Source: CAADGU01 sp964581605 (GTDB lineage Bacteria > Chloroflexota > Anaerolineae > Promineifilales > Promineifilaceae). From it: a DNA stretch of 64,000 nt. Positions 16,625 through 25,593 of this stretch are shown one piece after another. Every line of letters begins with the position of its first letter. Within the stretch, counting starts at the first letter, position 1. The position numbers and the translations under genes were made by a program. The DNA lies in contig CAZOPF010000012.1 of assembly GCA_964581605.1 (NCBI GenBank), positions 1 to 64,000 of the forward strand, read 5' to 3'. Under the pieces are notes generated by a model, which ran no database searches, was not told the origin of the DNA, and saw only the letters and a program-made list of their open reading frames with translations.

Positions 16625-18151
16625 ATGCAGAATTCGCGGCGATTGGGGATTATCATGGGTGTAGTCGTGGGGCTGGTTGTGTTAGCGATTGGCGCGTTTT
16701 GGCTGCTGCCCCGTTTGTTGGGTGTGGATGAAGATGCCATTATCCAGCATATGCCGGAGGAGACGGCCGTCTTCGCCACCGTCAACCTCCTCAACCTGCA
16801 AGATAGCGCCAGCCGCCAAACGGCCGTCGCCTTTGAAGATGTTTACAACAGCGCCGACATCCCTTTCAACCCTGCTGACCCCACCACCATTTTTAACGGG
16901 CTGGACAACGCCCTCCACTCGTTGGCCGGGGTAACGGTGAGCGAAGATGTACGGCCGTGGGTAGGCGCCACTATCGGCGTAGGGTTTCTGCCGCCCGGCG
17001 CAGATGGACAACCACGCTGGTTATTAGCCGCTACTGTGCGTGATGAAGCCGGAGCGTCCGCTTTTGTGGAAAAAGTGAACGGCATTGGGCAAGGCACGGC
17101 CGTCCAACAAGACAATCTCGTGCTGCTCGCCTCAGACCCGGCCACACTGGCCGCTGCCCAGGCCGCGCCGGATAGTTTAAGCCTGGCCGACTCCCGCCGT
17201 TTTCAGGAAACCATAAGCCAACTGCCCGAAAAGCAGGCCGCCATCCTCTATGTGAATATGGCTGAGATAGGGCCGTTGTTGGACACGGCCGTAACCGGCG
17301 CTGAGGCTGGCATCCTGGAAGCCATACGGGGCACCCTGCCCACTTACACTTCGGTGGGGCTGGCCGCCCACGCTACCGACGATGGGATTCAAATTGAGAT
17401 GGTGGGCCTACACGAACCGTTAAATGAAACCCAACGGGCCTGGCTGGCCGCCCAAACGGCCGTGCCCACCACTGACGCCCATTTACCGGCAGATACGGCC
17501 GTCTACCTCACCGGGCAGCGGCTCAACCTGCTTTGGCAACTGCTCAAAGGCTCATTGGATGGTCTGGGTTACAGCGCCGCCGACGTGGACGAAGCCACCG
17601 AACTGTTCGCCGGTTTATTTGGCTTCAACCCGGACAGTGACCTGCTCGCCGCGCTGGATGGGGAGTTCGCATGGGCAGTGATACCGGCTGAGGGGGGCAC
17701 GGCCGTGCCCGATATGAGCGCCATCCTCCTGGCAGAACACAACCAGCCAGACGATCTCGTGACGCAGGCTGCATCCCTGGCAGCGGGGCTGGCCCGGCTT
17801 GGTTTTACGGCCGAAAGCGGCGACGGGGTATATCAGGTGCATGATGCTGACGGCCGTCCGTTGGCTGCCTATGCCGTGGACGGGGCACTGGTGATTGTGG
17901 GAACAGATGTAGCCGGGGTGACGGCCGTGACCACGGCCACCGACACCTTACACACAGCCCCTACTTACCAGGGTATTTGGGCACATCTGCCGCAAGGGGC
18001 CAAACCGCTGCTTTTTGCTAACATCAGCCAGTTAGCACCGCTGCTCACCCTCGACCCGGAAACACTGCCCATTACCCAGGCCGTGATGGGCACAGCCAGT
18101 GATGAAGCCGTTTCTCGCGCCACTCTCATTCTCATCCACAAGGAAGAATAA
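16625..18151 (+). CDS. DUF3352-type membrane-anchored protein
   Basis: The 508-residue protein starts at the ATG at 16625 after GGAGG. One N-terminal transmembrane helix (about 9-30, IIMGVVVGLVVLAIGAFWLL) is followed by a long extracytoplasmic part with the DUF3352 pattern: EETAVFATVNLLNL, then PWVGATIGVGFLP, DAHLPADTAVYLTGQRL and FAWAVIPAEGG. The family is a repeated alpha/beta surface domain of unknown role. About ten ACGGCCGT octamers fall inside the gene, mostly encoding TAV, so octamer placement visibly shapes the protein sequence. Confidence 0.8.
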   Translation: MQNSRRLGIIMGVVVGLVVLAIGAFWLLPRLLGVDEDAIIQHMPEETAVFATVNLLNLQDSASRQTAVAFEDVYNSADIPFNPADPTTIFNGLDNALHSLAGVTVSEDVRPWVGATIGVGFLPPGADGQPRWLLAATVRDEAGASAFVEKVNGIGQGTAVQQDNLVLLASDPATLAAAQAAPDSLSLADSRRFQETISQLPEKQAAILYVNMAEIGPLLDTAVTGAEAGILEAIRGTLPTYTSVGLAAHATDDGIQIEMVGLHEPLNETQRAWLAAQTAVPTTDAHLPADTAVYLTGQRLNLLWQLLKGSLDGLGYSAADVDEATELFAGLFGFNPDSDLLAALDGEFAWAVIPAEGGTAVPDMSAILLAEHNQPDDLVTQAASLAAGLARLGFTAESGDGVYQVHDADGRPLAAYAVDGALVIVGTDVAGVTAVTTATDTLHTAPTYQGIWAHLPQGAKPLLFANISQLAPLLTLDPETLPITQAVMGTASDEAVSRATLILIHKEE

Positions 18152-18156
18152 CCGGC

Positions 18157-19453
18157 ATGGGACCACCCAAAGAAGTTGGCCCCAAAGAAGTTGGCCCCTA
18201 TCAACCCTGTCGCGTCTTTCAGGAAGCCGAACAGCAAGAACGGTTTACTAACCGCACGCTGAACATCGTAGTCATTGCCCTCACATTGATAAGCTACCCG
18301 CCGCTGCTGCTAGACGCTACATTTTATGATCTGCCCGTCCCCCACATGTTGCTGATCTCAGGCTCCGGCATTCTCTATAGCTTCGTCGGCATCAGGGGCA
18401 TGGTTTGGTTTGAGCAGAAAAGCGCCAGCCGGCCCTGGCTCATAGCTGTTTATTTTCTTTTGGTGGGCAGCATTATTGCATTTACTTTTTGGATCATAGA
18501 GGGATTTGAGAACAATGCCTGGCTGCTGATTCTGCCGGTAGCAGCCCAAAGTCTGGCGTTATCCAGAATGGGCACGGCCGTTGTCTGCATCAGCTTATTG
18601 AGCCTTATTTACTTCATTTTTCTGCGCGATGTGCCCCCGGCAAATGCACTACAGGCGATGATGCAAATCACCGCCTCCATGATATTTACGCTCATCTTTA
18701 CCTATATTGCCTTACGTGAGCCGCCGCCCGTGAGCGTATTGCCCATCTGGCCGGGGAATTGCGGGCGGCCAATTTGCGTCTGGCGGAATATGCGGCCCAG
18801 GCTGAAGAATTGGCAACTACCAGGGAACGCAACCGTCTGGCGTGCGAAATCCACGATAACCTGGGGCATTATCTCACCGTCATTAACGTGCAGCTTGAAG
18901 CGGCGCAAGCCATCATGAGCGAAAACCCAGAAAAAACGGCTGACGCTCTGCGAAAAGCGCAGAAACTCACCCAGGAAGGGCTGTCTGCTATTCGCCACTC
19001 CATCAGTGCCTTGCGTGAATCCCCTCTGGAAAACCAGACCTTGCACCAGGCCGTAGAACTTTTAGTTTCTGAAACGCAGCAGGCCGGGCTAAAAGCGGAA
19101 CTGAAGAGTATAGGCGAGCCAGTGGGGTTAGAACCCAAAGCCAACCTGTCGCTCTACCGGGCGATACAGGAAGGGCTGACCAATACGCGCAAACATGCCC
19201 AGGCCAGGCAAGTCATGGTGACGCTGGATTATTCTCACCCTGTTCAGGTGAAGTTATTGGTGGCGGATGATGGGGTGGGCACGGCCGCACCGGCAACCAG
19301 TGGATTCGGCTTGATAGGAATTCAAGAGCGGGTTGCAGTTATGGGGGAGGCGCAACGGCCGTTGCCAGCACACCTGGTGGGGGTTTCTTATTAACGGTCG
19401 TTATCCCTGCGGCTACCAGACCGCTCCGGCCAGCAACACCATCGCCACAATAA
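18157..19453 (+). pseudogene. NarL-type sensor histidine kinase broken by two frameshifts
   Basis: The first frame (18157 onward) encodes five or six membrane helices up to FTYIALRE. Coding then shifts by one base near 18722, where restoring a single G gives REAAARERIAHLAGEL. The second frame carries the HisKA_3 phosphoacceptor motif CEIHDNLGHYLT and the HATPase blocks GLTNTRKHAQA, LVADDGVG and GLIGIQERVAVMG. A second shift near 19350 is needed to reach GATAVASTPGGGFLLTVVIP, the normal ATPase ending, with a stop at 19453. Each break is a one-base change, so sequencing or assembly error is as likely as real decay. Confidence 0.8.
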
Positions 19454-19784
19454 AGATAATACACAAGATCAAGGCCGGAATGAGAATCTGGGCTTTACCT
19501 GTGGCAGGCAACCGACGAGCAGGCAGGTTGATTTCTGTTTGGTGGCGATAAATGGGGCATTGCGTATGCTGGTACGTCAGGCAATAAGTGCGTTGGTGTT
19601 CGGCTTTCACTGTAGCCGCCGGTTTTACATGATAGCAGCAATTTTCGTGGGTAACGTAAGAACGAGCGGTAACGGGGTCTTCCCATGAGCCAAGGTAGGG
19701 GCACACATGCACGGCCGGTTTGGGCATCGGCTCGGCATTGTTCTGGTTTTTGTCTGTTTCTTGCCGCCTGGTGTAATTGGTCAT
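19413..19784 (-). CDS. Cysteine-rich single-span membrane protein (CPYLG motif)
   Basis: This 123-residue protein has an N-terminal polar tail, then VHVCPYLGSWEDPVTARSY, ENCCYHVKP, HQRTYCLTYQHTQCPIY, and a single C-terminal helix (ILIPALILCIIFIVAMVLL). The spacing of Cys pairs (CPYLG...NCC...HQ..YCL...CP.Y) recalls a motif I associate with Chloroflexota membrane-anchored proteins, possibly a small metal-binding domain. Its 3' end overlaps the restored 3' end of the convergent kinase by about 40 bp. Function unknown. Confidence 0.65.
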   Translation of the reverse strand: MTNYTRRQETDKNQNNAEPMPKPAVHVCPYLGSWEDPVTARSYVTHENCCYHVKPAATVKAEHQRTYCLTYQHTQCPIYRHQTEINLPARRLPATGKAQILIPALILCIIFIVAMVLLAGAVW

Positions 19785-19963
19785 AAGTTCCCAACGGCCG
19801 TTCCTGCATCCATATCCCTATGCCAAACGACCAATCCGCCGGTAACTTACCATACCCCCCTGCCCAATCCGGTAAAGGTGCGGTGAAATCAACGTATACG
19901 TCCCGTAACAAATTAACGGCCGCTGGGCTGCCCCCCTCCCACCTCTCCTCAATGCTTACCCCT

Positions 19964-21325
19964 CTATAGCCCTAGAAGTTGTTGCGCCAACAAAAAGTAA
20001 ATAAGCAACCCGGTCGCATCCACAATGGTTGCAATCATCGGGCCGCTAATGACGGCCGGGTCAATGTGGAAACGGTCAGCCAGCGTAGGCACCAGGGTGG
20101 CCACTGTGGTTGACCAGACCACAACGGCCGGTAAAGTCAGCCCTACCACCACTGAAATGGGACCACCAACCTGTGGGAAAAAGAGCCGGATGTACAAAAT
20201 TCCAACCAGGCTCATAGCGCCGCCCAGAAGCAGTCCAACAGAAATTTCGCGCCGCAGAGCGGAAAGAACATTGTTCAGCCGCAGCTCCTCCAGAGTAAGT
20301 GCGCGAATAATGGTGGCCACCGTTTGCGAGCCAGCATTCCCCCCCGTGCCAATGACCAGTGGGATGAAGACGGTGAGTACGACGGCCGTTTCTAACAGCT
20401 CCTGAAACAGGCTGGTAACCGTGCCGGTAAGCGTGGCGGCCAGGAACAAAATGAGAAGCCATCCCACCCGCTTGCGGAAAACTTGAAAAATCGAAACGGC
20501 AAAATAGGGTTGGTCGAGCGGTTCAGAACCACCCAAACGCTGAATATCCTCCGTTGCTTCTTCTTCCAGCACATCCAAAATATCATCGGCCGTCACCACA
20601 CCCAGCAGCCGCTTCTGCTCATCCACCACTGGAATCACAAAAAAGTCATACCGGGAAACCAGTTCCGCCAACTCTTCCTGATCCGCATTCACCGGCGCAG
20701 AAACAACGGATGTGTTCATAATGGATTCAATGGTCGCTTCAGGTCGGGCCATGATCAGTTTACGCAAGGGAACCAGGCCAATCAGTCGGTTATCTCTATC
20801 AACCACATACAGGTAATGCAAGGTTTCAGCGTCTTCCAATGCACGCAAATAATCAAAGGTTTCGCCCACTGTCCACTGGCGGCGCAGAGCAACCACATCA
20901 CGCGCCATCAAACGGCCGGCCGTTTGCTCCTCATAGCCTAATGATCTTTGCACTTCGGCCGCTTCTTCTGGCTCCATCAGGCCAATTAAACGGTCCGATA
21001 CCTCATCAGGCAAATCTTCCAGAAATTCAACGGCGTCATCAACTGGCAGTTCTTCGAGCAAATCGGCCAGCCGCTCATCAGCCACTTTATCTACCAGCTC
21101 TTGCCGCACAGGGCTGCCCGTTTCATCCAGCACCTCGCTGGCCACATCCACCGGCAGCAGTTCAAACAGGGTCACAGCATCGGCCGTATCCAATTCATCT
21201 AACAAGACGGCAATATCAGCCGGGTGTATTTGGGCTAACTGTGCCTGTAAAGCGTCTATTTGTTGGGACTCAATCAGTTGTTCAATCGTTTCTACTTCTG
21301 GTGGGGTGCTGGCTGTTTCCGTCAA
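19964..21325 (-). CDS. mgtE: Magnesium transporter MgtE
   Basis: The 453-residue protein has the MgtE order: an N-terminal helical superhelix domain (about 15-130, HPADIAVLLDELD then LPVDDAVEFLEDLPDEV), two CBS domains (about 135-260, MNTSVVSAPVNADQEELAELV), and a five-helix channel domain with GTGGNAGSQTVATIIRAL. The CBS and N domains sense cytosolic Mg2+ and gate the dimeric channel. The start is a TTG at 21325 supported by AAGGAG eight bases upstream. No M-box riboswitch is evident. corA at 25594 gives a second Mg2+ system. Confidence 0.94.
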   Translation of the reverse strand: MTETASTPPEVETIEQLIESQQIDALQAQLAQIHPADIAVLLDELDTADAVTLFELLPVDVASEVLDETGSPVRQELVDKVADERLADLLEELPVDDAVEFLEDLPDEVSDRLIGLMEPEEAAEVQRSLGYEEQTAGRLMARDVVALRRQWTVGETFDYLRALEDAETLHYLYVVDRDNRLIGLVPLRKLIMARPEATIESIMNTSVVSAPVNADQEELAELVSRYDFFVIPVVDEQKRLLGVVTADDILDVLEEEATEDIQRLGGSEPLDQPYFAVSIFQVFRKRVGWLLILFLAATLTGTVTSLFQELLETAVVLTVFIPLVIGTGGNAGSQTVATIIRALTLEELRLNNVLSALRREISVGLLLGGAMSLVGILYIRLFFPQVGGPISVVVGLTLPAVVVWSTTVATLVPTLADRFHIDPAVISGPMIATIVDATGLLIYFLLAQQLLGL

Positions 21326-21403
21326 TTCTTTTTCTCCTTAAGGCATTTAGAAGTTCAACTTCTTGGGAGAAGCGGATTATACTGTGCTTCATCAGGCAGG
21401 CAT

Positions 21404-21431
21404 AAAAAAAGCGGGACGTTGTATCCCGCTT
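21404..21431 (-). terminator. Rho-independent terminator after erpA
   Basis: Read on the minus strand, AAGCGGGA pairs with TCCCGCTT around a 7-nt loop, and a run of seven T follows. It lies 34 bp downstream of the erpA stop and before the mgtE promoter region, so it separates the two genes. Confidence 0.85.
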
Positions 21432-21465
21432 TTAGCATTCATCAAAGGGTGACTAACTTTGAGCG

Positions 21466-21876
21466 TTAGCCGCCGCAGCCACAACCGCCGCTACTATGGG
21501 CCGCACCGGCGGCCGCGCTTTCTTTTGTTTTGAATGATGAGCCGCAGCCACAGGATGAAACGGCATTAGGGTTTTCAATTTTGAAACCACCGCCCATAAT
21601 GCTATCTTCATAATCAATCGTGGCATTGCTTAAATACATCATGCTGGTGGGGTCCACAAACACCCGCACACCCGCAAATTCAATTAAATGATCATACGGC
21701 CGGGGCTCTGCCTCCAGAGCCATCCCGTATTGCATACCAGAACAACCACCGCCCGCCACAAAAACACGCAAACCATGATCCGGCACGTTTTTCTGCACCA
21801 ACAACGTCTTTACCATGTTCGCGGCCGCTTCCGTCAGGTAAATGCTTTCAATCGCTGTTTGTTCCATCAATTCCAT
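21466..21876 (-). CDS. erpA: Iron-sulfur cluster insertion protein, HesB/IscA/ErpA family
   Basis: The 136-residue A-type carrier passes Fe-S clusters to apoproteins. It has the family blocks IYLTEAAANMVKTLL, LRVFVAGGGCSGMQYGMAL, FVDPTSMMYLSNATIDY and the closing SSCGCGSSF, which supply the three conserved cysteines. The C-terminus is extended by about 20 residues ending GGCGCGG, giving three further cysteines not seen in typical homologues. It is a single gene followed by a good terminator. The CO dehydrogenase small subunit and radical SAM enzyme in this window are possible clients, by inference only. Confidence 0.92.
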   Translation of the reverse strand: MELMEQTAIESIYLTEAAANMVKTLLVQKNVPDHGLRVFVAGGGCSGMQYGMALEAEPRPYDHLIEFAGVRVFVDPTSMMYLSNATIDYEDSIMGGGFKIENPNAVSSCGCGSSFKTKESAAAGAAHSSGGCGCGG

Positions 21877-21895
21877 GATATTTCCTCAATTCAAC

Positions 21896-21922
21896 CCTGA
21901 CAGATTTTTGAAGGATGTCAGG
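21896..21922. repeat. Hairpin in the erpA leader region
   Basis: CCTGACA (21896-21902) pairs with TGTCAGG (21916-21922) around a 13-nt loop, about 20 bp upstream of the erpA start. The word resembles the CATGACAGG hairpin at 10448. It could be a leader structure or a repeat; no T-tract follows. Confidence 0.5.
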
Positions 21923-21967
21923 TATTGCTAATGTTTAGCCCGATTTTAACAACGAAGCGGACTCGTG

Positions 21968-22837
21968 TCAATTTTCATTAAACCGCAAAAACTGTTCTTC
22001 CACCCAGCCTAAAGTCCCATTACCTGTTGCCACTTGCCGCCAGATCACACCGGCCCGGTTAGCACGCCCGGAATGTAAAATCACTATCTCCTTATCTTGT
22101 AGCACAATTAGATTTTGGCCGCCAGGTGACCGCCGCAGCCAGATAACGCCACCGCCCAGATTGAGTACGGCCGTCTCCCCATCAATCGGCGTGGGTGTTA
22201 CCGTCGGTGATGGCGTGGCCGTTGCGGTTGGCGAAGCAGTAGACGTTGGTGTACTGGTCACAGGCGTTGACGTGGCTAACGTTGAGTCGGCAGCAGGTGT
22301 GGCTGTTGGCGGGGACGGGGCCGCGTTATCAGCAGATTCATCTGGTGGCGCATCCTCGCCCGCCGGGGGGCCGCCAAAAGCACCGCTCGCTGGCGTCAGC
22401 GCCGCCGGCGTCAGCGCCGCCGGCGTCAGCGCCGCCGGCGTCAGCGGCGCATCAGGGTCAGGTGTGGGCTGCGGGGCTGGCAGTGCGCCGGACAGTGGCG
22501 TTTCTGTAACTGATGGTGTTTGGCCGCTGCTCGTGGGTATTACCAAAGGAAAGTCCCCAACGGCCGCCGCGCTTTCAGGTGACACGGCCGTTTCCTGCGG
22601 CTGCCGTTCTACCGGCACCCCCAACGGCACACCCGCCAGAAAAAAGCCCACAAACAACAGCAGCAGCGCCAGAGCATAGCCAGTAAACAGTTTCACCTGA
22701 TAAGCAATGCGTGTCCCTCCCAGGCCAATGCGCGCAGCAAAACCAGGCGACTGGGCAATATACGCCAGAACAATCATCACAAAAGCACCTACAAAGGTGA
22801 TGCCCATGCCAATCAACGTCCACGTTGGAAACCCCAT
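21968..22837 (-). CDS. Membrane protein with Thr/Pro/Ala-rich linker and C-terminal SH3-like domain
   Basis: The 289-residue protein has two N-terminal membrane helices (about 6-28 and 47-70). A low-complexity linker (about 75-215) includes tandem LTPAA units, then many TPT/TAT repeats. It ends in a compact domain, TAVLNLGGGVIWLRRSPGGQNL to GTLGWVEEQFLRF, that looks like a bacterial SH3 (SH3_3) fold. SH3b domains usually bind peptidoglycan or protein partners outside the cell. The repetitive linker probably spans the wall. Confidence 0.75.
   Translation of the reverse strand: MGFPTWTLIGMGITFVGAFVMIVLAYIAQSPGFAARIGLGGTRIAYQVKLFTGYALALLLLFVGFFLAGVPLGVPVERQPQETAVSPESAAAVGDFPLVIPTSSGQTPSVTETPLSGALPAPQPTPDPDAPLTPAALTPAALTPAALTPASGAFGGPPAGEDAPPDESADNAAPSPPTATPAADSTLATSTPVTSTPTSTASPTATATPSPTVTPTPIDGETAVLNLGGGVIWLRRSPGGQNLIVLQDKEIVILHSGRANRAGVIWRQVATGNGTLGWVEEQFLRFNEN
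22392..22446 (-). repeat. 15-bp in-frame tandem repeat encoding LTPAA
   Basis: Three full copies and a partial copy of GGCGTCAGCGCCGCC lie in the linker of the 21968-22837 gene and encode LTPAA units. Copies are identical, pointing to recent slippage. Confidence 0.9.
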
Positions 22838-22954
22838 ACATCGGATTATAGCCCGTTTGCAAAGAGGGCAAAAAACATGAGGGTTGGATATTAAACCTGT
22901 GGTATAAACAGGAGTTTATACGGGTAGAGACCCACCAGGATGATTAAGGAAATA

Positions 22955-23006
22955 GTAGCTGGTAGCTGGTGGCTGGCACAAGCCACCCACCACCAGCCAC
23001 CAACCA
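22955..23006. repeat. Iterated-word hairpin (GTAGCTG/GTGGCTG words)
   Basis: The left arm is 22955-22976 (words GTAGCTG, GTAGCTG, GTGGCTG). The right arm, 22981-23006, is the imperfect reverse complement (AGCCACC, CACCACC, AGCCACC, AACCA), with a 4-nt loop. It lies between divergent genes, upstream of the PLP-enzyme gene. Confidence 0.8.
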
Positions 23007-23024
23007 CTATCACTGGGAGATAAC

Positions 23025-24488
23025 ATGATCAATTTAAGCCCACGCAACGAAGAAGCATTGACGCGAGCCGTGCAGCGTGCCCGCGAACGAAACATTATTA
23101 TTCCCACGTTTCAGCAAATGCGGAATCCGGCGCTCATTCCCGATACCATCAAAGCAGAACTGGCCGATGTCGGTTTGTGGGATTTGAACCCGCGCAACCT
23201 GTTCCGCATCACCTGGCACAACGAAGCAAAGGCCCATGGTGGCGGCTTTGGCGGCGTCAACTATCTGGAATTCCCACCAGAGCTGACCGGCGTCCCGGCG
23301 CGCATCCTCATCCTGGTGGGCAAATGGTTCCCCACCGGGGCACACAAAGTGGGAGCAGCCTTTGGCTGCCTGGCCCCGGCGCTCGTCACCGGCCAATTTG
23401 ACCCCACCAGCCAGAAAGCGGTCTGGCCCAGCACCGGGAATTACTGCCGGGGCGGGGCGTATGACAGCCATCTGCTGGCCTGCGACTCGATTGCCATTTT
23501 GCCTGAAGGGATGAGCCAGGAACGGTTTGATTGGCTGGCAGGCGTAGCCGGCGAGACGATCAAGACGCCCGGTTCAGAAAGCAATGTCAAAGAGATTTTT
23601 GATAAATGCTGGGAGCTAATGGCCTCCGGGCAGGATGTGGTCATTTTTAATCAGTTCGACCAGTTTGGCAATTATCTGTGGCACCATGAAGTGACCGGCC
23701 CGGCCATGGCCGAGGTGTTGGCGCAGGCCATGGGGCCAGATGACCGGTATCGTGGCGTGGTGTTGACCACCGGGTCGGCGGGCACCATTGCCTGCGGCGA
23801 TTACCTGAAAAAGCTGTACCCGACGAGCAAAATTGCCGCCAGTGAAGCGTTGCAATGCCCCACCCTGCTGAACAATGGTTTTGGCGCGCACCGCATTGAG
23901 GGGATCGGGGACAAACATGTGCCCTGGATTCACAATGTCAAAAACACGGACATGGTGGTAGCCATTGACGATGCGGCCACGATGGGGCTGATTCGCCTGT
24001 TTAATGAACCGGCGGGGCGGGAATACCTGGTGCAGCAGGGGGTGGATGTGGGGCTGGTGAATCAGTTGGATTTGTTGGGTATTTCAGGCTGCGCCAATTT
24101 GCTGTCGGCCATTAAATTTGCGAAGTATTATGAACTGGGGGCACACGATGTGGTGCTGACGGTGGCGACGGATTCGATGGAGATGTATGGCAGCCGTTTG
24201 CGCGAATTGAACGAGGAAGAAGGGGTGTTTATGCCGTTGGATGCGGCGGGGGTTTATCATCGGTTCCTGTTAGGGCAGAGCATTGATTATGTGGAGGAGT
24301 TGAACTATTACGGCCGTCAACGCATCCACAACCTGAAATACTACACCTGGGTGGAGCAGCAGGGCAAAAGTTATGCCGAAATTCAGGCGCAATGGTATGA
24401 TGACGATTATTGGACGGCCGTGCCCGCCACCGTGAACGCCATTGACAGACTCATTGAAGAGTTTAACGGCCGTGTGGGGTTGGAGTAA
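23025..24488 (+). CDS. Fold-type II pyridoxal-phosphate enzyme (cysteine/threonine synthase-like)
   Basis: The 487-residue protein resembles the tryptophan-synthase-beta/cysteine synthase superfamily. WFPTGAHKVGAAFG holds the probable PLP lysine, VWPSTGNYCRGGAYDSHLL resembles the substrate-binding loop of the family, and VVLTTGSAGTIACGDYLKK resembles the phosphate-binding Gly-rich loop. It is longer than CysK (about 310), with extra segments at both ends. Reaction and substrate cannot be read from the sequence. Upstream lies an iterated-word hairpin, and 8-bp words follow immediately after the stop. It is a single-gene unit. Confidence 0.82.
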   Translation: MINLSPRNEEALTRAVQRARERNIIIPTFQQMRNPALIPDTIKAELADVGLWDLNPRNLFRITWHNEAKAHGGGFGGVNYLEFPPELTGVPARILILVGKWFPTGAHKVGAAFGCLAPALVTGQFDPTSQKAVWPSTGNYCRGGAYDSHLLACDSIAILPEGMSQERFDWLAGVAGETIKTPGSESNVKEIFDKCWELMASGQDVVIFNQFDQFGNYLWHHEVTGPAMAEVLAQAMGPDDRYRGVVLTTGSAGTIACGDYLKKLYPTSKIAASEALQCPTLLNNGFGAHRIEGIGDKHVPWIHNVKNTDMVVAIDDAATMGLIRLFNEPAGREYLVQQGVDVGLVNQLDLLGISGCANLLSAIKFAKYYELGAHDVVLTVATDSMEMYGSRLRELNEEEGVFMPLDAAGVYHRFLLGQSIDYVEELNYYGRQRIHNLKYYTWVEQQGKSYAEIQAQWYDDDYWTAVPATVNAIDRLIEEFNGRVGLE

Positions 24489-24536
24489 GTGGTTGGGTGT
24501 TTGCGTGTTTGGGTGTTTGGGTGGTTGGGTGTTTGG
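24489..24536 (+). repeat. 8-bp iterated words GTGTTTGG/GTGGTTGG, six copies
   Basis: Six consecutive 8-bp words begin at the base after the PLP-enzyme stop. They read GTGGTTGG, GTGTTTGC, GTGTTTGG, GTGTTTGG, GTGGTTGG, GTGTTTGG. Only a short complementary arm, CCAAAC, follows (about 24542-24547). Confidence 0.9.
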
Positions 24537-24577
24537 GTACGACCAAACGGTGAAGTACCGCGCCCTTTTAAGGAGAG

Positions 24578-25570
24578 ATGATGACCATTTCTTTGCGAAT
24601 TGCCACGTTTAATCTGGAAAATTTGGATGACAAACCGGGCGAACGGCCGTCGCTCGTTGAGCGTATGGCCGTGTTGCGCCCGCAACTGGCGCGGCTGCGT
24701 GCCGATGTGCTGTGCCTGCAAGAAGTGAATGGGCAGGAAACGCCTGGCGCACCACGTCAACTCCTGGCGTTGGCCGATTTGCTGGTCGGGACGCCCTATG
24801 CTTCATACTTCATGGAATACACTCGCACCGCAAAGGGTGAGGCGTATGACGAGCGCAATCTGGTCATTCTCAGCCGCTTTCCTCTCACCAGCGTGAGCCA
24901 GATAAAACATCAATTTGCACCCAAACCAGGCTATCGGAAGGTCACGGCCGTACCCGCCGAACCTGCCGCCAAAGAGGTCACCTGGGAACGGCCGTTGCTG
25001 CACGCCACCATTGATTTAGACGGACAGGGCATCCTGCATGTAATCAATTTGCATTTGAAGTCAAAACGGCCGACGCCCATTGATGGGCAAATGCGTGATC
25101 AATACACCTGGCGCACGATGGCCGGATGGGCGGAGGGCAGCTTCCTTTCCGCCATGAAGCGGGTGGGGCAGGCATTGGAAACGCGGGTACTTATAGACAA
25201 GATTTTTGACGACACGGCCGTGACTGGCGCACCCACCTATGTTGCTATTTGTGGCGACTTTAACGACGACCTGGACAGCGTGCCCCTGCAAGCCATTCGT
25301 GGCCCCATCGAAGAGACCAACAACCCCGGCCTCATCAACCGCATCATGATCCCCGCCGAACTCACCATCCCCGAACCGTCCCGGTACACCCTCTTCCACC
25401 GGGGGCGCGGTGAATTGATTGACCATATTCTTTTCTCCCGTGATCTGCTCACCTATTATCGCGGCGCGGAAATTCATAATGAGATATTGCCGGATGAATC
25501 GGGGGCCAGCGACAAAAACTACCCCGAATCTGACCATGCGCCAGTAGTGGCCGAATTTGTCTTGCCCTGA
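24578..25570 (+). CDS. Endonuclease/exonuclease/phosphatase (EEP) family protein
   Basis: The 330-residue protein has the EEP metal-dependent phosphoesterase motifs: RIATFNLENLDD at the start, VLCLQEVNG with the catalytic Glu, NLVILSRFPL, VINLHLKSKRP, ICGDFNDDLDSVP with GDFN, and the final SDHAPVVAEF with the catalytic His. There is no signal peptide, so it is probably cytosolic. The family covers nucleases, phosphoinositide phosphatases and sphingomyelinases; the substrate here is unknown. AAGGAGAGATG supports the ATG at 24578. Confidence 0.88.
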   Translation: MMTISLRIATFNLENLDDKPGERPSLVERMAVLRPQLARLRADVLCLQEVNGQETPGAPRQLLALADLLVGTPYASYFMEYTRTAKGEAYDERNLVILSRFPLTSVSQIKHQFAPKPGYRKVTAVPAEPAAKEVTWERPLLHATIDLDGQGILHVINLHLKSKRPTPIDGQMRDQYTWRTMAGWAEGSFLSAMKRVGQALETRVLIDKIFDDTAVTGAPTYVAICGDFNDDLDSVPLQAIRGPIEETNNPGLINRIMIPAELTIPEPSRYTLFHRGRGELIDHILFSRDLLTYYRGAEIHNEILPDESGASDKNYPESDHAPVVAEFVLP

Positions 25571-25593
25571 TCAAGATCGCTTTCAAAGTAGAG

